Positions 1 through 10,851 of a stretch of 64,000 bases of DNA are shown here, piece after piece. Position 1 is the first letter of the stretch, and the number at the start of each line of letters is the position of its first letter. Below the pieces are notes generated by a model. The model saw only the letters and a list, made by a program, of their open reading frames with translations. It had not been told where the DNA came from and did no database searches. Made by a program: the position numbers and the translations under genes. The stretch is from Salvator merianae (Eukaryota > Chordata > Lepidosauria > Squamata > Teiidae), in contig QVOM02000025.1 of assembly GCA_003586115.2 (NCBI GenBank), positions 44,436,522 to 44,500,521 of the forward strand, read 5' to 3'.

Positions 1-439
1 CCTTTCCCCAATGATATTTAAAATAGCCATTTTCAGAAGATCTTTATCAAACCAATTGTAAAATATCCTTGAAAACCAACCATTGGAATGACTCGTATTT
101 ATCACAATTTCTTCAGATGGTATAATATGACTTTTTAAATTTTCATACCTAGCTTCGATACTGATATATGATCTGAATAAATTGAGGCGACTGCAATTCA
201 TCAGATAATCCATATTTAAAGACTTTTAAAAGTGCATTTTCTGGCCTTTAATATGGATTAGAAGCACCACTATGCAGATGCTACCACCTGTAAACTACTT
301 TCAAGCTATTTCTTTTTACTGTATGCAGATATAGCCAGATTCAAATTCTTGCTTAACTCATCCCTAATTAAGCTGTGTCTCACCTGAGGTTATTCAGGTT
401 TTAGTGCCTCTAAAGTGCACATATTTTTGGCACCATCTA

Positions 440-790
440 CATGATGCAATCCTTATCAAATTGCCAGCCCATGTTTATTCTCAATTTATATCTTATGTCT
501 TCTTACTACAAAAAAATAGAAAATCTAAATAACCCATTTTATATCTATACTGGATGCCCCATTTGGATGCACCCTTGTTCTACAGTCTCAAAGAACCTAC
601 AACTCCATCGTTTGTCCACACAGACACTATGTCCAGATGTGAGGTTGCAGGTTTGGATGCTACCTATCAAATTGCCATTCACTGGCTCTATTTAAACTAG
701 ATTTCTGCTTACTAGAAAAATAAAAAATAAAATAATTGCTTATTCTTACATATCTGCAGTCACTTATATTAAACAACCCATTTGAAAGAT
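440..790. repeat. Diverged local duplication
   Basis: TATCAAATTGCCA occurs at about 457 and 665, each followed by CTTACTA(C/G)A(A)AAAAATA-like text and then by AACCCATTT (about 531 and 776). The order suggests an old tandem duplication of about 210-240 bp. Confidence 0.4.
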
Positions 791-1549
791 ATAGTCTCCA
801 TTTTGACTCAGCCACTTGGTGTCTCAGCAGAGCATACAATTGGTTCCAGCCTTATACGACACTGCAAACCTCGTTCCAATGCAGTAGAACAAGGCTGGGA
901 TATTGCTGTACCCAAAAGCACTAAAACACTGAGTGTCCAGTGTGAATCACCCCACTGCAATGGAGGCCACATTGCATACTCCACCAGTAGTAGTAGTAAG
1001 CTCTCCTTTAACTTCCACTCACAGTTTCAGTTACTGGTGCAAGAAATGAACAGGATGTTCCCTAGTGGAGTGGAGCTGGAGGAGCTAGCTGATACAAATA
1101 AATTGCTGCCTTTAAAAAAAGGGAAATAAAATATTATTCACTAACCCAGCAGAAGTAATTTACCAGTGTGCTACTATGGCGCTGCAATTTTAACCTCTGT
1201 TTCCTGGAAGTAAGTACAAGTATCACAAGAGGGATGTATAGAACACTCTCTGGGAGATGCTAGGGCGCCTGGCTTAAATGCTTTTGGGGGAGGGAGTTGG
1301 CTGCTAATTGAGGTGCTGAGAGTATAGTTTAAACATCTAGAGTTGTGGCTAGATCTGTATTACCTGGAGTAACCAAAGGAGCAGTAAGGAAATGGGACAA
1401 GGAATGAAATCAAGTTGTTGTAAGGCAGTGATTACAAACATTTTTTTTTAAAAAAAAGCACCTCTGAAGTGGCCTTGAGACTGTTCGGAGGCGGGATTGT
1501 TCACACACCAGTCTGTCCCTCCCGCCTCTCATGAACATTCTGTGCTAGA

Positions 1550-1648
1550 GGAGGAGAAGAAGAAGAAGAAGAAGAAGAAGAAGAAGAAGAAGAAGAAGAA
1601 GAAGAAGAAGAAGAAGAAGAAGAAGAAGAAGAAGAAGAAGAAGAAGAA

Positions 1649-1701
<53 letters not shown>

Positions 1702-1893
1702 TGACTCGGCCGAAGCTGACTCAAAGCGGCTTACATCTGTCTATCTTCAGCATCACACAATGTGATGCTCCCTATTTATCTATTTGCAATTACTTGCCTT
1801 CGAACAGCTAGGTTGGCTGGAGCCAGAGGCCAGTAGAGGGCGCTCATCCCCTCTACACGGCAGAGAGGGGCCTTGAACTCCGATCCTCAAAGG
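1550..1893 (-). repeat. tRNA-derived SINE (family S1), copy 1, with expanded triplet tail
   Basis: In sense (-) orientation the body is the same as the copies at 13750 and 17574: B-box-like GGAGTTCAAGGCC, then AGAGGGGATGAGCGCCCTCT, AACCTAGCTGTTCGAA, GCATCACATTGTGTGATGC and the 3' phrase AAGCCGCTTTGAGTCAGCTT. The A-box end is lost. The 3' tail is (CTG)n then (TTC)n on the sense strand, seen on + as the long GAA and CAG tracts. Part of the 3' end (the GGGGTATAAAAACC phrase) is missing. Confidence 0.85.
1553..1701 (+). repeat. Compound triplet microsatellite (GAA)n(CAG)n
   Basis: About 31 GAA units (about 1553-1648) pass through AAAAAG into about 16 CAG units (about 1652-1701). It sits at the 3' tail of the SINE copy at 1550-1893 and probably grew from the SINE's own short triplet tail. 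Confidence 0.97.
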
Positions 1894-1899
1894 CAGAAT

Positions 1900-4800
1900 A
1901 GATGTGAGATGAGAACACGAGAACCATGCACTACTGTCTTTGAAGTGCTTCTGAGCTGCTTTTTTGTTAAGTATGAAACACACCCTAAGAAAGTTCTAGC
2001 ACTGTGTCTTAAGTAAAAAGTTTGCGGTTGTTAAGAGTTTGGTCTGACTTTACCAAGAGCAGAATGTAACAGCAGCCACGGGGTGGGATGAAACCGTGAC
2101 TGGTGTGATATGCTTGGTAATATGAATGGCAGGTGCATTGTGCCAGGTGCTGCTTCACCCCTCTTCCTCACGTTCAGGTTTTCTGGTTCAGCATCCAATT
2201 CCCTATCAAGATAGCCACTAAAGTGGCTGCCCAGCAAAGCCCAGAGATTTACACATCCCTACCAGGCTGATGCCAACTAGATAGGATTAGGATTTCTCTT
2301 TAACAATGAGAACTCATGCAGCACTTCTGCGAGAGTGGTGGGTGAGGGTCAAGGAGATCAAGGGGAGGCTTCCTTCTTCCCCCACTGCAGGCCTTGCAGT
2401 TCTGATTCAGATCCTCAAAGACAGTATAGCACAGGCAGTGCGAATAAATTGCCCCTAAGCCACTGGAAAAGAACTGGAACTAGAGGGATTAATCACTAGA
2501 AATTCTGGAAGACTCATAAAAATTGTTTCAGGTTTTGTCACTCCTGTTCAGTTAACTGTATAATTACAAAGCTTCTCGTCCCTTTTCAGACATGCTGTTT
2601 ATCAAACAGATGGTACTTGTCACCAAACAGATATTGTATCAAACTCTAAGTGATTGATGGCTTTGTCATTTCATCAGCTCCTGACAGCAATAACATCCTT
2701 TAGATTAACTCAACTGTTCAGCATTCTACAGCAGCTTGTTCTCCCTACAGTTCAGATAGGAGGATCTGCTAAAATTTCTACATATATGAATGAAGGCTCA
2801 GGTTTACTGAGAAGCAAGTCTATTCTATACAACAAACCTGGCTTCCAGTAGATCTTTTTGTCCGCGCAGGATGGAGCCTTGGAGTGGATTACTGCATGAA
2901 AACGGCACTACAGCCCACACACCATGCAGCAGTCTAGGTGGTATTCTGGACTAGTGGTCTGTGTGCAGACAGCACAAGGACTGTGAACTGATATAACATC
3001 TCCAGTGCCATTTCGCTAGGTACCCAGAAGCAGCACCAGAATTGTCCTGGTTCTGGGAAGCAGTCTCAGTCAGTAATTTCAGAGATTGGGAACTTTCATT
3101 CCCAACCTCTAAAGTTGAGCCAGGATGGGCTGCCAGCAAAGTGGATAGTCCTTGGTGCATGCTACAGGTAGCCTGGCTGATCATGGACTTACCAAGCCAA
3201 GAAACAGAAGTAGAGGTAGAAAAGGCAGACAATTTCTCTTATTTCCATCCTTTGCTATATTTTAGAACAATAGTTGCCAGTTACAGTTTTCTGCAAGAAA
3301 CTGCAAGGGCTCTGGTTGGAAGTCTTCCTTTGATCCTGATACTAAAGCCCAGTAGAACAGCAGGCAAGCTGGCTTCTCCTCTAACTAGGGGCAGAGGAAG
3401 GCAGGAAAAGCCTTGATGGGCACCATTTCTCAGCCATCTTTCATGCTTCCCCCACCTCCCCTACTATGCCTTTCCACAATCTGTTGAAGCTGCACTGCAC
3501 CTTTGGTTCCCACCATCTACCTCTCCATTTCCATTCCTCACCTACACCTTCTATTCTATGTGGTCATTCAATGTATCCTATAGGGCTAAGGTTGCATATG
3601 CCTATGGGGAAGTCCTCACGCACATCTTCCCACTGGGCCTTCTGTGTTTGCACTTTACTTGCTTACAATGGGTGGAATCCTTCCTTTGCCCCACTGAGAT
3701 GTGACCAGAATTTTGGACACTGGGCCACTGGGCTCCCAACATCCATTGCTGGCAGGAATAGTTTTAACTATTTCGTTAAAAAAAACAGCAATCTCTACAT
3801 TATGTTGTTTCTTGCAATTCTTCTTTTTAAACATTGGGGAAACTAGGAACATGTCAAATGAAAAGCACAATGACACACAGACAAAAAACAAGACAAAACC
3901 TTAGGCATCCTGCGACTTTGGGGACAACAAACAAAAGACTCTTTCCTGCCACTTTGGAATAATCCAAAAGGCACCTATCTGCATGAGAACTCTCACTTTC
4001 CCTCACAAAAAAATGTAGACCAGCTTAAACAAGATGTGCCATTAGAATGTAGACACGCACACACAGAGCATCTCCTCTAGCTTCCTCCATGCCTGCATCA
4101 AAGAAAAGGCTGGAGGGCGGAACTTAAACTGGAACTGTTAGCATCAGGAAGAGTCAACATTACCCTCTCCTCTCTGGTCTGCTTGAAATGGAAGAATCCC
4201 AGCAGCCCTCAGGCAATCATGATCTGGGCCACGTGCTGGAGGATGTTTGTGTCTTTTCTGCATGCACTCGAGTGCCTGTTCCATGCATCCCATATGTGAG
4301 GAAACTTCAGCCAGCTCTCTTTCAGATACCTCCCCCAGTGCTACAGTGACCAATCCTTCTCAGGAAGGGAGAAGAAAAGGAGATTGGTTGAGAAACCATT
4401 CGGCATGGGTGGCCATGGGACAATTGACATGGTGCCGTCGGGCACTATGCTGGGTCAGTCACTTTTAATCATAGCCAGTTACTCATAGACTGAGGAAGCC
4501 AGAGTGTGTCCTGCTCCTCCACCCCTACAATAACAGTAAAAGGCTTGCCTGTATTTTCCACCCTCCCCTCCAGCCCCACACTGCCTCAACAAGGCTATCA
4601 TCCACCGGGCCTTCTGTCTGAGTGAAGACATTTCTTAAATGTCACTCTACTCTCTTTTGCACCACTAGACCTCCATCCTCCCACTGCATTTCCCAGGAGA
4701 CACTGCCTGTGCTAGAGGTCTGTGGTCCTGATTCCAAGTGAGATATATTGGAGGCTGCCACCTCTGCATCGTCCAGGTCATCTGGGGATTGTGCTTGTGG

Positions 4801-6250
4801 CGTGGGACTTGTCTATGTCCCTTGTTCACTCTTAGCTCCACCAGGTAACAGCTCCTCACCAAAGTTCTCCAGGTGGCAAAGCCCTTCCTGCCCTGGGTCT
4901 TCCTGCTTTGCTTCCATCACCTCCTTCTCCTCGTCCTCTGTGCCAGCAAACTATCATGCACCAGTGACACCGAGGAGAAGATTCAGAAATCGTTATTTGA
5001 ACAACGGGGGGCAATTGTATCCTAAATTGCCATTCATGCACCTTTGTGGTCACATGCACCTGCTTGGCTGCCCTGAAGTGATGCACCCACAAGGGAACCC
5101 CCTACAGGCTCCCAAACTGTATGGAGCAGATTGTCATATGATTGGAAATACTGAAGAGGAAAGGAACCTCTATGACGTTCCGTTTGCTGGTAAAATTTGC
5201 TTCCTAAAGCCGAAACGTAGATCAGCATTGCATAGATATTGTAACTGTCTGTCTGCAACTGCTTGGATGTTCACAGGAAAAGATCCTCATTCTGGAGGCA
5301 AGAGCAGATCATGAGCTTTCCATGGGCCTCCCCACGCTCCATGAGAGGTCTCAAAAGAATGCAAACTTCCTGCTCCTGCCTGCAAAATGCGTGCTCTGGA
5401 AGTATTGTCAGGCTACTGAGCATGCAGAGGAACTATATTCCGGCCTAATGGGGCCACCTGAAACCCAGAATGCACTTCATCTTCCTTTTCCTTTGTTTCA
5501 AAATATTAGAGTCACAAAATTCCAGAGTTTTGGCTTCCCTTTCAATTTGCTTTGCCAGACGAAAAGGTTTGGAAAGCACAAGTATGATACGAGTGCTCTT
5601 TCCGCATTTACTCCCTAACCCTGTGCCATGCTGGTGGCTCAGAATTTGCAGCAGTAAATGTAATTTGGTTCTGGGATTTTACTGTCTTGCTGGACACTGT
5701 GAAACAATGGTGACGTCCCCAGCACACACCCCTTCTTCCCACCCTCATTTCCTTACTTTTCACTGGGGGGGAATATGGGACTGGCAACTCCTTCAGTCTG
5801 CAAAAAGCAATCCTAGCACTGGAGAGGTGTACACATATAATCATAACATCTGCTTGTCTCACATTCAATGAGAGGTGTGGCCCAAAGCTCTTTTAGGAGT
5901 AAGCCAACAGCACACAGAGACATCTTATATTGATGTGGATTCCATAGTGCCATTTACATTAACAACCTGTTTCCTAGGACTGGTGAATTAGCAAGAAAGA
6001 ACAATTATATTTTTAATACACACTTCAGTGGAGTCTCCAGAAATGGATTTGTCTGGAGGCAGCAGCTTGTGTGTTACCACAAATGTCTTATGAAGTGATG
6101 CCTTGTCTCACATGCAATCAGATCGAACCACTAGAAGAAATCAATACACACAAAGGACATTACTAGCCAGATGCCTTCCCTCCTGTATTGTCTTCATCTC
6201 TGGCATAAACATGTAATTAGCAAAAGGCTCCCCATGCAGGCTGAGCTGGG
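1900..6250. other. Upstream DNA without recognised genes
   Basis: Apart from the repeat at 2855, no coding region, RNA gene or clear repeat was recognised. Frames up to 188 codons exist (for example 4748-5314) but show no domain, and they overlap other frames on both strands. Confidence 0.5.
2855..3035. repeat. Interspersed repeat, family B, copy 1
   Basis: TGTCCGCGCAGGATGGAGCC, then GGCACTACAGCCCA and GTGTGCAGACAGCACA appear here and in the same order at 29248-29395 with substitutions. The limits and class are unclear. Confidence 0.45.
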
Positions 6251-6480
6251 AGGAATTGGACAAATTCATGGAGGTCAGGTGAACCAATAGCAGGTTGCCA
6301 AGGTAATGCCTCCAGGGTAGAGAGACAGGCAGGATGCCTCTAAAGCCATTTGCAGGTTTTGCCCTTGTCTTCTGCTTGAGAATGTCCAGAAGCAATTGGT
6401 GGACCACTGCGTGGCACAGGATGCTAGACTAGATGAACCATGGCCTGATCCAGCAGGGCTCATCTTATGTTCCTATGTTC
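6250..6480 (+). mobile_element. L2/CR1-like LINE 3' end
   Basis: Same family as the copy at 26390: last codons (GGAGGAATTGGACAAATTCA), then GGCAGGATGCCTCTAAAG, GAGAATGTCCAGAAGCAATT, GATGCTAGACTAGATGAAC and TCTTATGTTCCTATGTTC. Confidence 0.8.
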
Positions 6481-7853
6481 TCCTGCACCAACCCTTTTCC
6501 TCTACCCAAACCACTCCAATAAGCTGATAAGGACATTCAGAGCTGCTAAATGTGCTGTGGGGGATGCATCAAGCCCTTTCCTCCATCCAAAGTGCCAGGC
6601 TCCGTCTCCAAGGCATTGCCATATGCACAATTGTGGGTAGGTTGCCACTGTGTAAGAGCACACAATTTTGCAGGTACATCATGCATTTGCAATATAAGTT
6701 TTCCCCATATGTGACCAGTATATATGCAAAGAGATCCTATTTCAATTAATAGCTAACTGTACTAATTTCAATTAATAGCTAACTCTATCTTGGTCTCTGA
6801 TGTTAGTCAACCGAACTCTGTTGCTATGTCAGTTTGGCACATCTATATGTTGCCAAGAGATCCTTCAGGGTCCATACATGAACTGTAATTCCAGGAATTA
6901 GCTGAACTGAATATTTATTTTATTTGTAATTTATACAGGTGATTTTTAAGATACAATATATAGTGATCAGTGTGAATTCTAGGTTGCTTTCTACCTTAGA
7001 TTTGTACACCACATTAAATTGCTTTGGCTTATTCTCAGAACACTGACAGCATCTGCAAAGCCTGTTGACAAAAAAATCTCTCCGTGATTTTGCTGCATAT
7101 CTTCATGTATGCTCACCATATCAGTCTGTGCCTTTGTAGCCTGTAAACTAGGCAAGAATTGGTGGGAAGCCATTGCAAGCTTGCCAGACTAGAGAGCAAT
7201 GAGGATGGAATCACCAAACAGACAGCATGGGCAGAGGAAATGGATCACCCTCCCAGCTCTGTAGGAAATTGCAGAAGAATGGCCAAGTGAGGGGGAGAAG
7301 GAAAGATAGAAGGTCCTGGAAATCAATACTTTAATAGGTCTTACTCACCCTTGATAACTCAGCCTCACAAGATATCTAGTAAGTTCAATTATATGCCTGA
7401 CCTTAGTTAGCCTATGCCTCTAGAGACAACAATATACTAAGACATCACACAGCAAGCTTGTAGGAGGACAGAACGAGTTTGAACCTCACCTCTGGAGTGA
7501 TTTTGGCAAAGTAGCTAGTCATTAGCTCTCTGGAAGCCAAATACACAGCACACAAAATTCAACTTCTTGCAGGGATGGGCTAAAGTTCAGCTCTTGCAGT
7601 AACAAAAGGATGTGGTGGATGAACTTTGAAATGGTTAAAGACTATCCAAAGATACAGCAGTGGACAGGGGAACCTATTCTCATAACCCCAAATCCTACCA
7701 TCAGGACAGATGGGAAACTGGGTTGCTCAGGTGGAAAACAGAATAAACAAGGAAACTGGGTAACATTCAGACTGTCCAGATCACATAAAAAAGTTGCATT
7801 AATCCAATCAGGTATTCAATCTGAGCATCCTCTTTGTCATGTACTCTTGCAGA

Positions 7854-10851
7854 TTCATAGAATCATAGAATCATAGAATCATAGAGTTGGAAGGGACCTC
7901 TAGGATCATCGAGTCCAACCCCCTGCTCAATGCAGGATTCACTAAACCATCCCAGACAGATAACTGTCCACCCTCTCCTTGAAGACCTCCAGCGAAGGAG
8001 ATCCCACCACCTCCTGTGGCAACCTGTTCCAATGACTGATTGCCCTTACGGTCAGGAAGTTTTTCCTAATATCTAGCCTGTATCTACTCCCTTGAAGTTT
8101 CATCCCATTGTTTCTAGTCCTTCCTTCTTGCGCAACTGAGAATAGGGCCAATCCTTCTGCACTGTGACAGCCCTTCAGATACTTGAAAACAGCTATCATG
8201 TCTCCTCTCAGTCTTCTCTTCTGCAGGCTAAACATTCCTAGGTCCTTTAACCGTTCCTCGTAGGACATGGTTTGCAGACCACTCACCATTTTGGTCGCCC
8301 TTCTCTGAACTTGTTCCAGTTTGTCAATGTCTTTTTTAAACTGGGGTGCCCAGAACTGGACACAATACTCCAGATGAGGTCTGACCAAGGAAGAGTAAAG
8401 TGGGACAATTACTTCTCGTGATCTAGACTCTATACTCTTCTTGATACAGCCCAGGATGGTATTTGCCTTTTTTGCAGCTGCATCACACTGTTGACTCATG
8501 TTTAATCTATGATCTACTAGTACACCCAGATCCTTTTCACATGTGCTGCTGCTCAGCGAGATTCCCCCCATTGTGTATTGGATATTGTCATTTTTCTTAC
8601 CCAGATGTAAAACTTTGCATTTCTCCCTGTTAAATGTCATTCTGTTAGTTTCAGCCCACTGTTCAAGCTTGTCCAAATCCTTTTGAATCCTCTCCTTCTC
8701 CTCCCTAGTGTTAGCAACCCCTCCTAGCTTTGTGTCATCTGCAAATTTGATCAGCGTCCCCTCGACACCTTCATCCAGATCGTTTATAAAAATGTTGAAC
8801 AGCAATGGGCCCAAGACAGAGCCTTGCGGTACCCCACTCGAGACAGTCTTCCAATCGGATGTGAAGCCATTTATGACCACTCTTTGAGTACGATCACTAA
8901 CCCAGCTATGAATCCACCTAACAGTTGTCCTGTCAATCCCATATTTGATCATTTTTTCAATAAGTATAGTATGAGACACCTTGTCAAATGCTTTGCTAAA
9001 GTCAAGATATACTATGTCCACAGCCTTTCCTTGATCGATCCATCCAGTAATTTTGTCATAAAAGGAAATAAGATTAGTCTGGCATGACTTGTTTGTTACA
9101 AATCCATGTTGGCTTTGGTTAATTACTGCATTCCCATCCAAGTGCTCCCATATGTGCTGTTTAATGATTTGTTCAAATATCTTGCCTGGTATTGAAGTCA
9201 GGCTCACAGGCCTGTAGTTGCCTGGGTCAGCCTTCTTTCCTTTTTTAAAGATAGGTACAACATTTGCCCTTCTCCAATCTTCTGGGACTTCTCCTGTTAT
9301 CCATGAGTTCTCAAATATCACGGAGAGTGGTTCAGCAATTATATCAGCTAATTCCTTCAGCACCCTAGGATGTAATTCATCTGGGCCTGGAGACTTGAAT
9401 ACATTTAAGTTTGCTAAGTGTTCCCTCACCTTCTCCTTGTCCATACAGAGCCTTGATTCTCTTATTCCCTCAACAGCACAGTGAAGGCCAACTGATGTTT
9501 CCTTTCCTTTCTGAGAGAAAACAGATGCAAAATAGGAGTTCAGAAGTTCTGCCTTCTGAATATCGTTTTTGACCAAATCACCCTTCTCATTTTGTAAAGG
9601 TCCTATAGCTTCTTTGACTTTTCTTTTGCTTCTGACATACCCCCAAAAGCCTTTTTTATTGTTTTTGGCCTCTCTTGCAATCCTCAATTCATTTTTAGCT
9701 TTAGCCTTTTTGACACTTATCCTGCAGTTCCTGCAGATTGCATTATATTCTTCTTTTGATATGTCCCCCTCTTTCCATTTTTTAAACATTTCTTTTTTTC
9801 TTTTTAGCAAGTTATTAAGTTCAGGGTTCATCCACCCTGGTCTCTTTAGATGCTTGCCATTCTTTTTTCTTTTAGGAATTGTTAAAGATTGTGCCTCTAG
9901 AATCTCCTTTCTCAAAATTTCCCATCCTTCCTGGACATTTCTGTCCTTTAAGACATCCAGCCAATGGATCCTTCCTACCCTCCTTCTGAGTCCATCAAAA
10001 TCTGCTCCTCTGAAATCTAACCTTGAAGTCCGAGTCCTCTCAGATCTTCCTCCTTTTGTTATCCAAAACTCAATGATAGCATGGTCACTGCCACCCAGGG
10101 TCCCAGTCACCCTTACTTCCTCAACCATTTCCTCCCTGTTGGTAAGGATTAGGTCCAAGATAGCAGACCCCCTTGTTTTTTCCTCAATCCTTTGGAAAAT
10201 GAAGTTATCTGCCAGAGAGGATAAGAATTTATTGGACCCATGACTTTTGCCAGAGAGAGATTCCCAACAAATGTCCGGATAGTTAAAATCTCCCATAATG
10301 ACTAGGTCGTGTTTCCCCGAGAGCTTGGCCATCTGATATATAAATAGTTCATCCATATATTCTGTTTGTCCAGGGGGTCTATAATAAACTCCTACAACTG
10401 TATCCTTTGTGTTGCTCTCTCCTTGTATTTTCACCCAAACGGTTTCTACAGGGCTTCCATTATCTGAAAGATTAATCTCTGTGGTGGTATATATTTTCCT
10501 TACATACAATGCAACACCTCCTCCCCTTTTATTAAGCCTGTTTTTTTTAAATAAGTTGTAGCCTTCGAGCTCTGTCTTCCAATCATGCGTATTATCCCAC
10601 CAAGTTTCAGTTATGCCTATGATATCATATTTATTTTCCTGTGCTAGGATTTCCAGTTCTCCTTGTTTGTTTCCCATGCTTTGCGCATTGGTATAAAAAC
10701 ATTTTAGTTTGCGACAAATGTCTCTTTCAAGCTTGACTCCTTTAGTTTCCTTCCAAATTGTTTGTCTTTGTGCTTTCCTTTCATTTCTGGTAGCAAGTTC
10801 CTTATCTGAATTTATTCTCTGTGTCTCTGGCCCAAGGCACAAATTAACATC
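7854..10851 (-). mobile_element. CR1 LINE (non-LTR retrotransposon), nearly complete 3' two thirds
   Basis: The element runs on the - strand. Its 3' end is diagnostic of CR1: a short untranslated stretch (7888-7941) and a terminal tandem octamer, ATTCTATG on the sense strand, about four copies at 7854-7887. One open frame covers nearly all the rest. In sense orientation a TAA at 10852-10854 lies directly before the frame, so ORF1 and the 5' UTR are missing: the insertion is 5'-truncated, as is usual for CR1. No clear target duplication was seen. Confidence 0.95.
7942..10842 (-). CDS. CR1 ORF2 protein: endonuclease plus reverse transcriptase, uninterrupted
   Basis: The frame gives 966 residues with no stop or frameshift. 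The N-terminal APE-type endonuclease (about residues 45-260) shows TNAQS at 51-55, ITETWW with E79, RGGGVALYV near 106-114, VGVYYRPP, GDFNYPD at 184-190 and SDH at 252-254. The reverse transcriptase (about 480-800) shows YLDFSKAFDKV at 612-622, GVPQGSVLGPLLF at 670-682 and FADDTK at 700-705 with the two catalytic aspartates at 702-703. The C-terminal part ends in the usual CR1 pattern SLEVFKERVDSYLSGMV. The product would nick target DNA and copy its own RNA by target-primed reverse transcription. There is no ATG at the frame start (first codon TTG); the first in-frame ATG is codon 56 at 10675-10677, after the conserved asparagine of TNAQS. A protein started there would lack part of the endonuclease, so this copy is probably not autonomous although well preserved. 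Confidence 0.93.
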   Translation of the reverse strand: MCLGPETQRINSDKELATRNERKAQRQTIWKETKGVKLERDICRKLKCFYTNAQSMGNKQGELEILAQENKYDIIGITETWWDNTHDWKTELEGYNLFKKNRLNKRGGGVALYVRKIYTTTEINLSDNGSPVETVWVKIQGESNTKDTVVGVYYRPPGQTEYMDELFIYQMAKLSGKHDLVIMGDFNYPDICWESLSGKSHGSNKFLSSLADNFIFQRIEEKTRGSAILDLILTNREEMVEEVRVTGTLGGSDHAIIEFWITKGGRSERTRTSRLDFRGADFDGLRRRVGRIHWLDVLKDRNVQEGWEILRKEILEAQSLTIPKRKKNGKHLKRPGWMNPELNNLLKRKKEMFKKWKEGDISKEEYNAICRNCRISVKKAKAKNELRIAREAKNNKKGFWGYVRSKRKVKEAIGPLQNEKGDLVKNDIQKAELLNSYFASVFSQKGKETSVGLHCAVEGIRESRLCMDKEKVREHLANLNVFKSPGPDELHPRVLKELADIIAEPLSVIFENSWITGEVPEDWRRANVVPIFKKGKKADPGNYRPVSLTSIPGKIFEQIIKQHIWEHLDGNAVINQSQHGFVTNKSCQTNLISFYDKITGWIDQGKAVDIVYLDFSKAFDKVSHTILIEKMIKYGIDRTTVRWIHSWVSDRTQRVVINGFTSDWKTVSSGVPQGSVLGPLLFNIFINDLDEGVEGTLIKFADDTKLGGVANTREEKERIQKDLDKLEQWAETNRMTFNREKCKVLHLGKKNDNIQYTMGGISLSSSTCEKDLGVLVDHRLNMSQQCDAAAKKANTILGCIKKSIESRSREVIVPLYSSLVRPHLEYCVQFWAPQFKKDIDKLEQVQRRATKMVSGLQTMSYEERLKDLGMFSLQKRRLRGDMIAVFKYLKGCHSAEGLALFSVAQEGRTRNNGMKLQGSRYRLDIRKNFLTVRAISHWNRLPQEVVGSPSLEVFKERVDSYLSGMV

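Noticed and set aside
782..1129. 115-codon frame on + that might be a small gene or pseudogene
   Set aside because: No recognised domain or motif, overlapping alternative frame of similar length, no splice or promoter context; most likely chance.
1497..1811. + strand frame with long Lys and Gln runs
   Set aside because: Translation of the (GAA)n(CAG)n microsatellite, not a polyglutamine gene.
4748..5314. 188-codon frame on +
   Set aside because: Composition is low-complexity (Ser/Cys rich), frames on the other strand overlap it, and no family pattern is visible.
8824..10243. + strand frames of up to 224 codons inside the CR1 element
   Set aside because: Antisense shadows of the CR1 ORF2.
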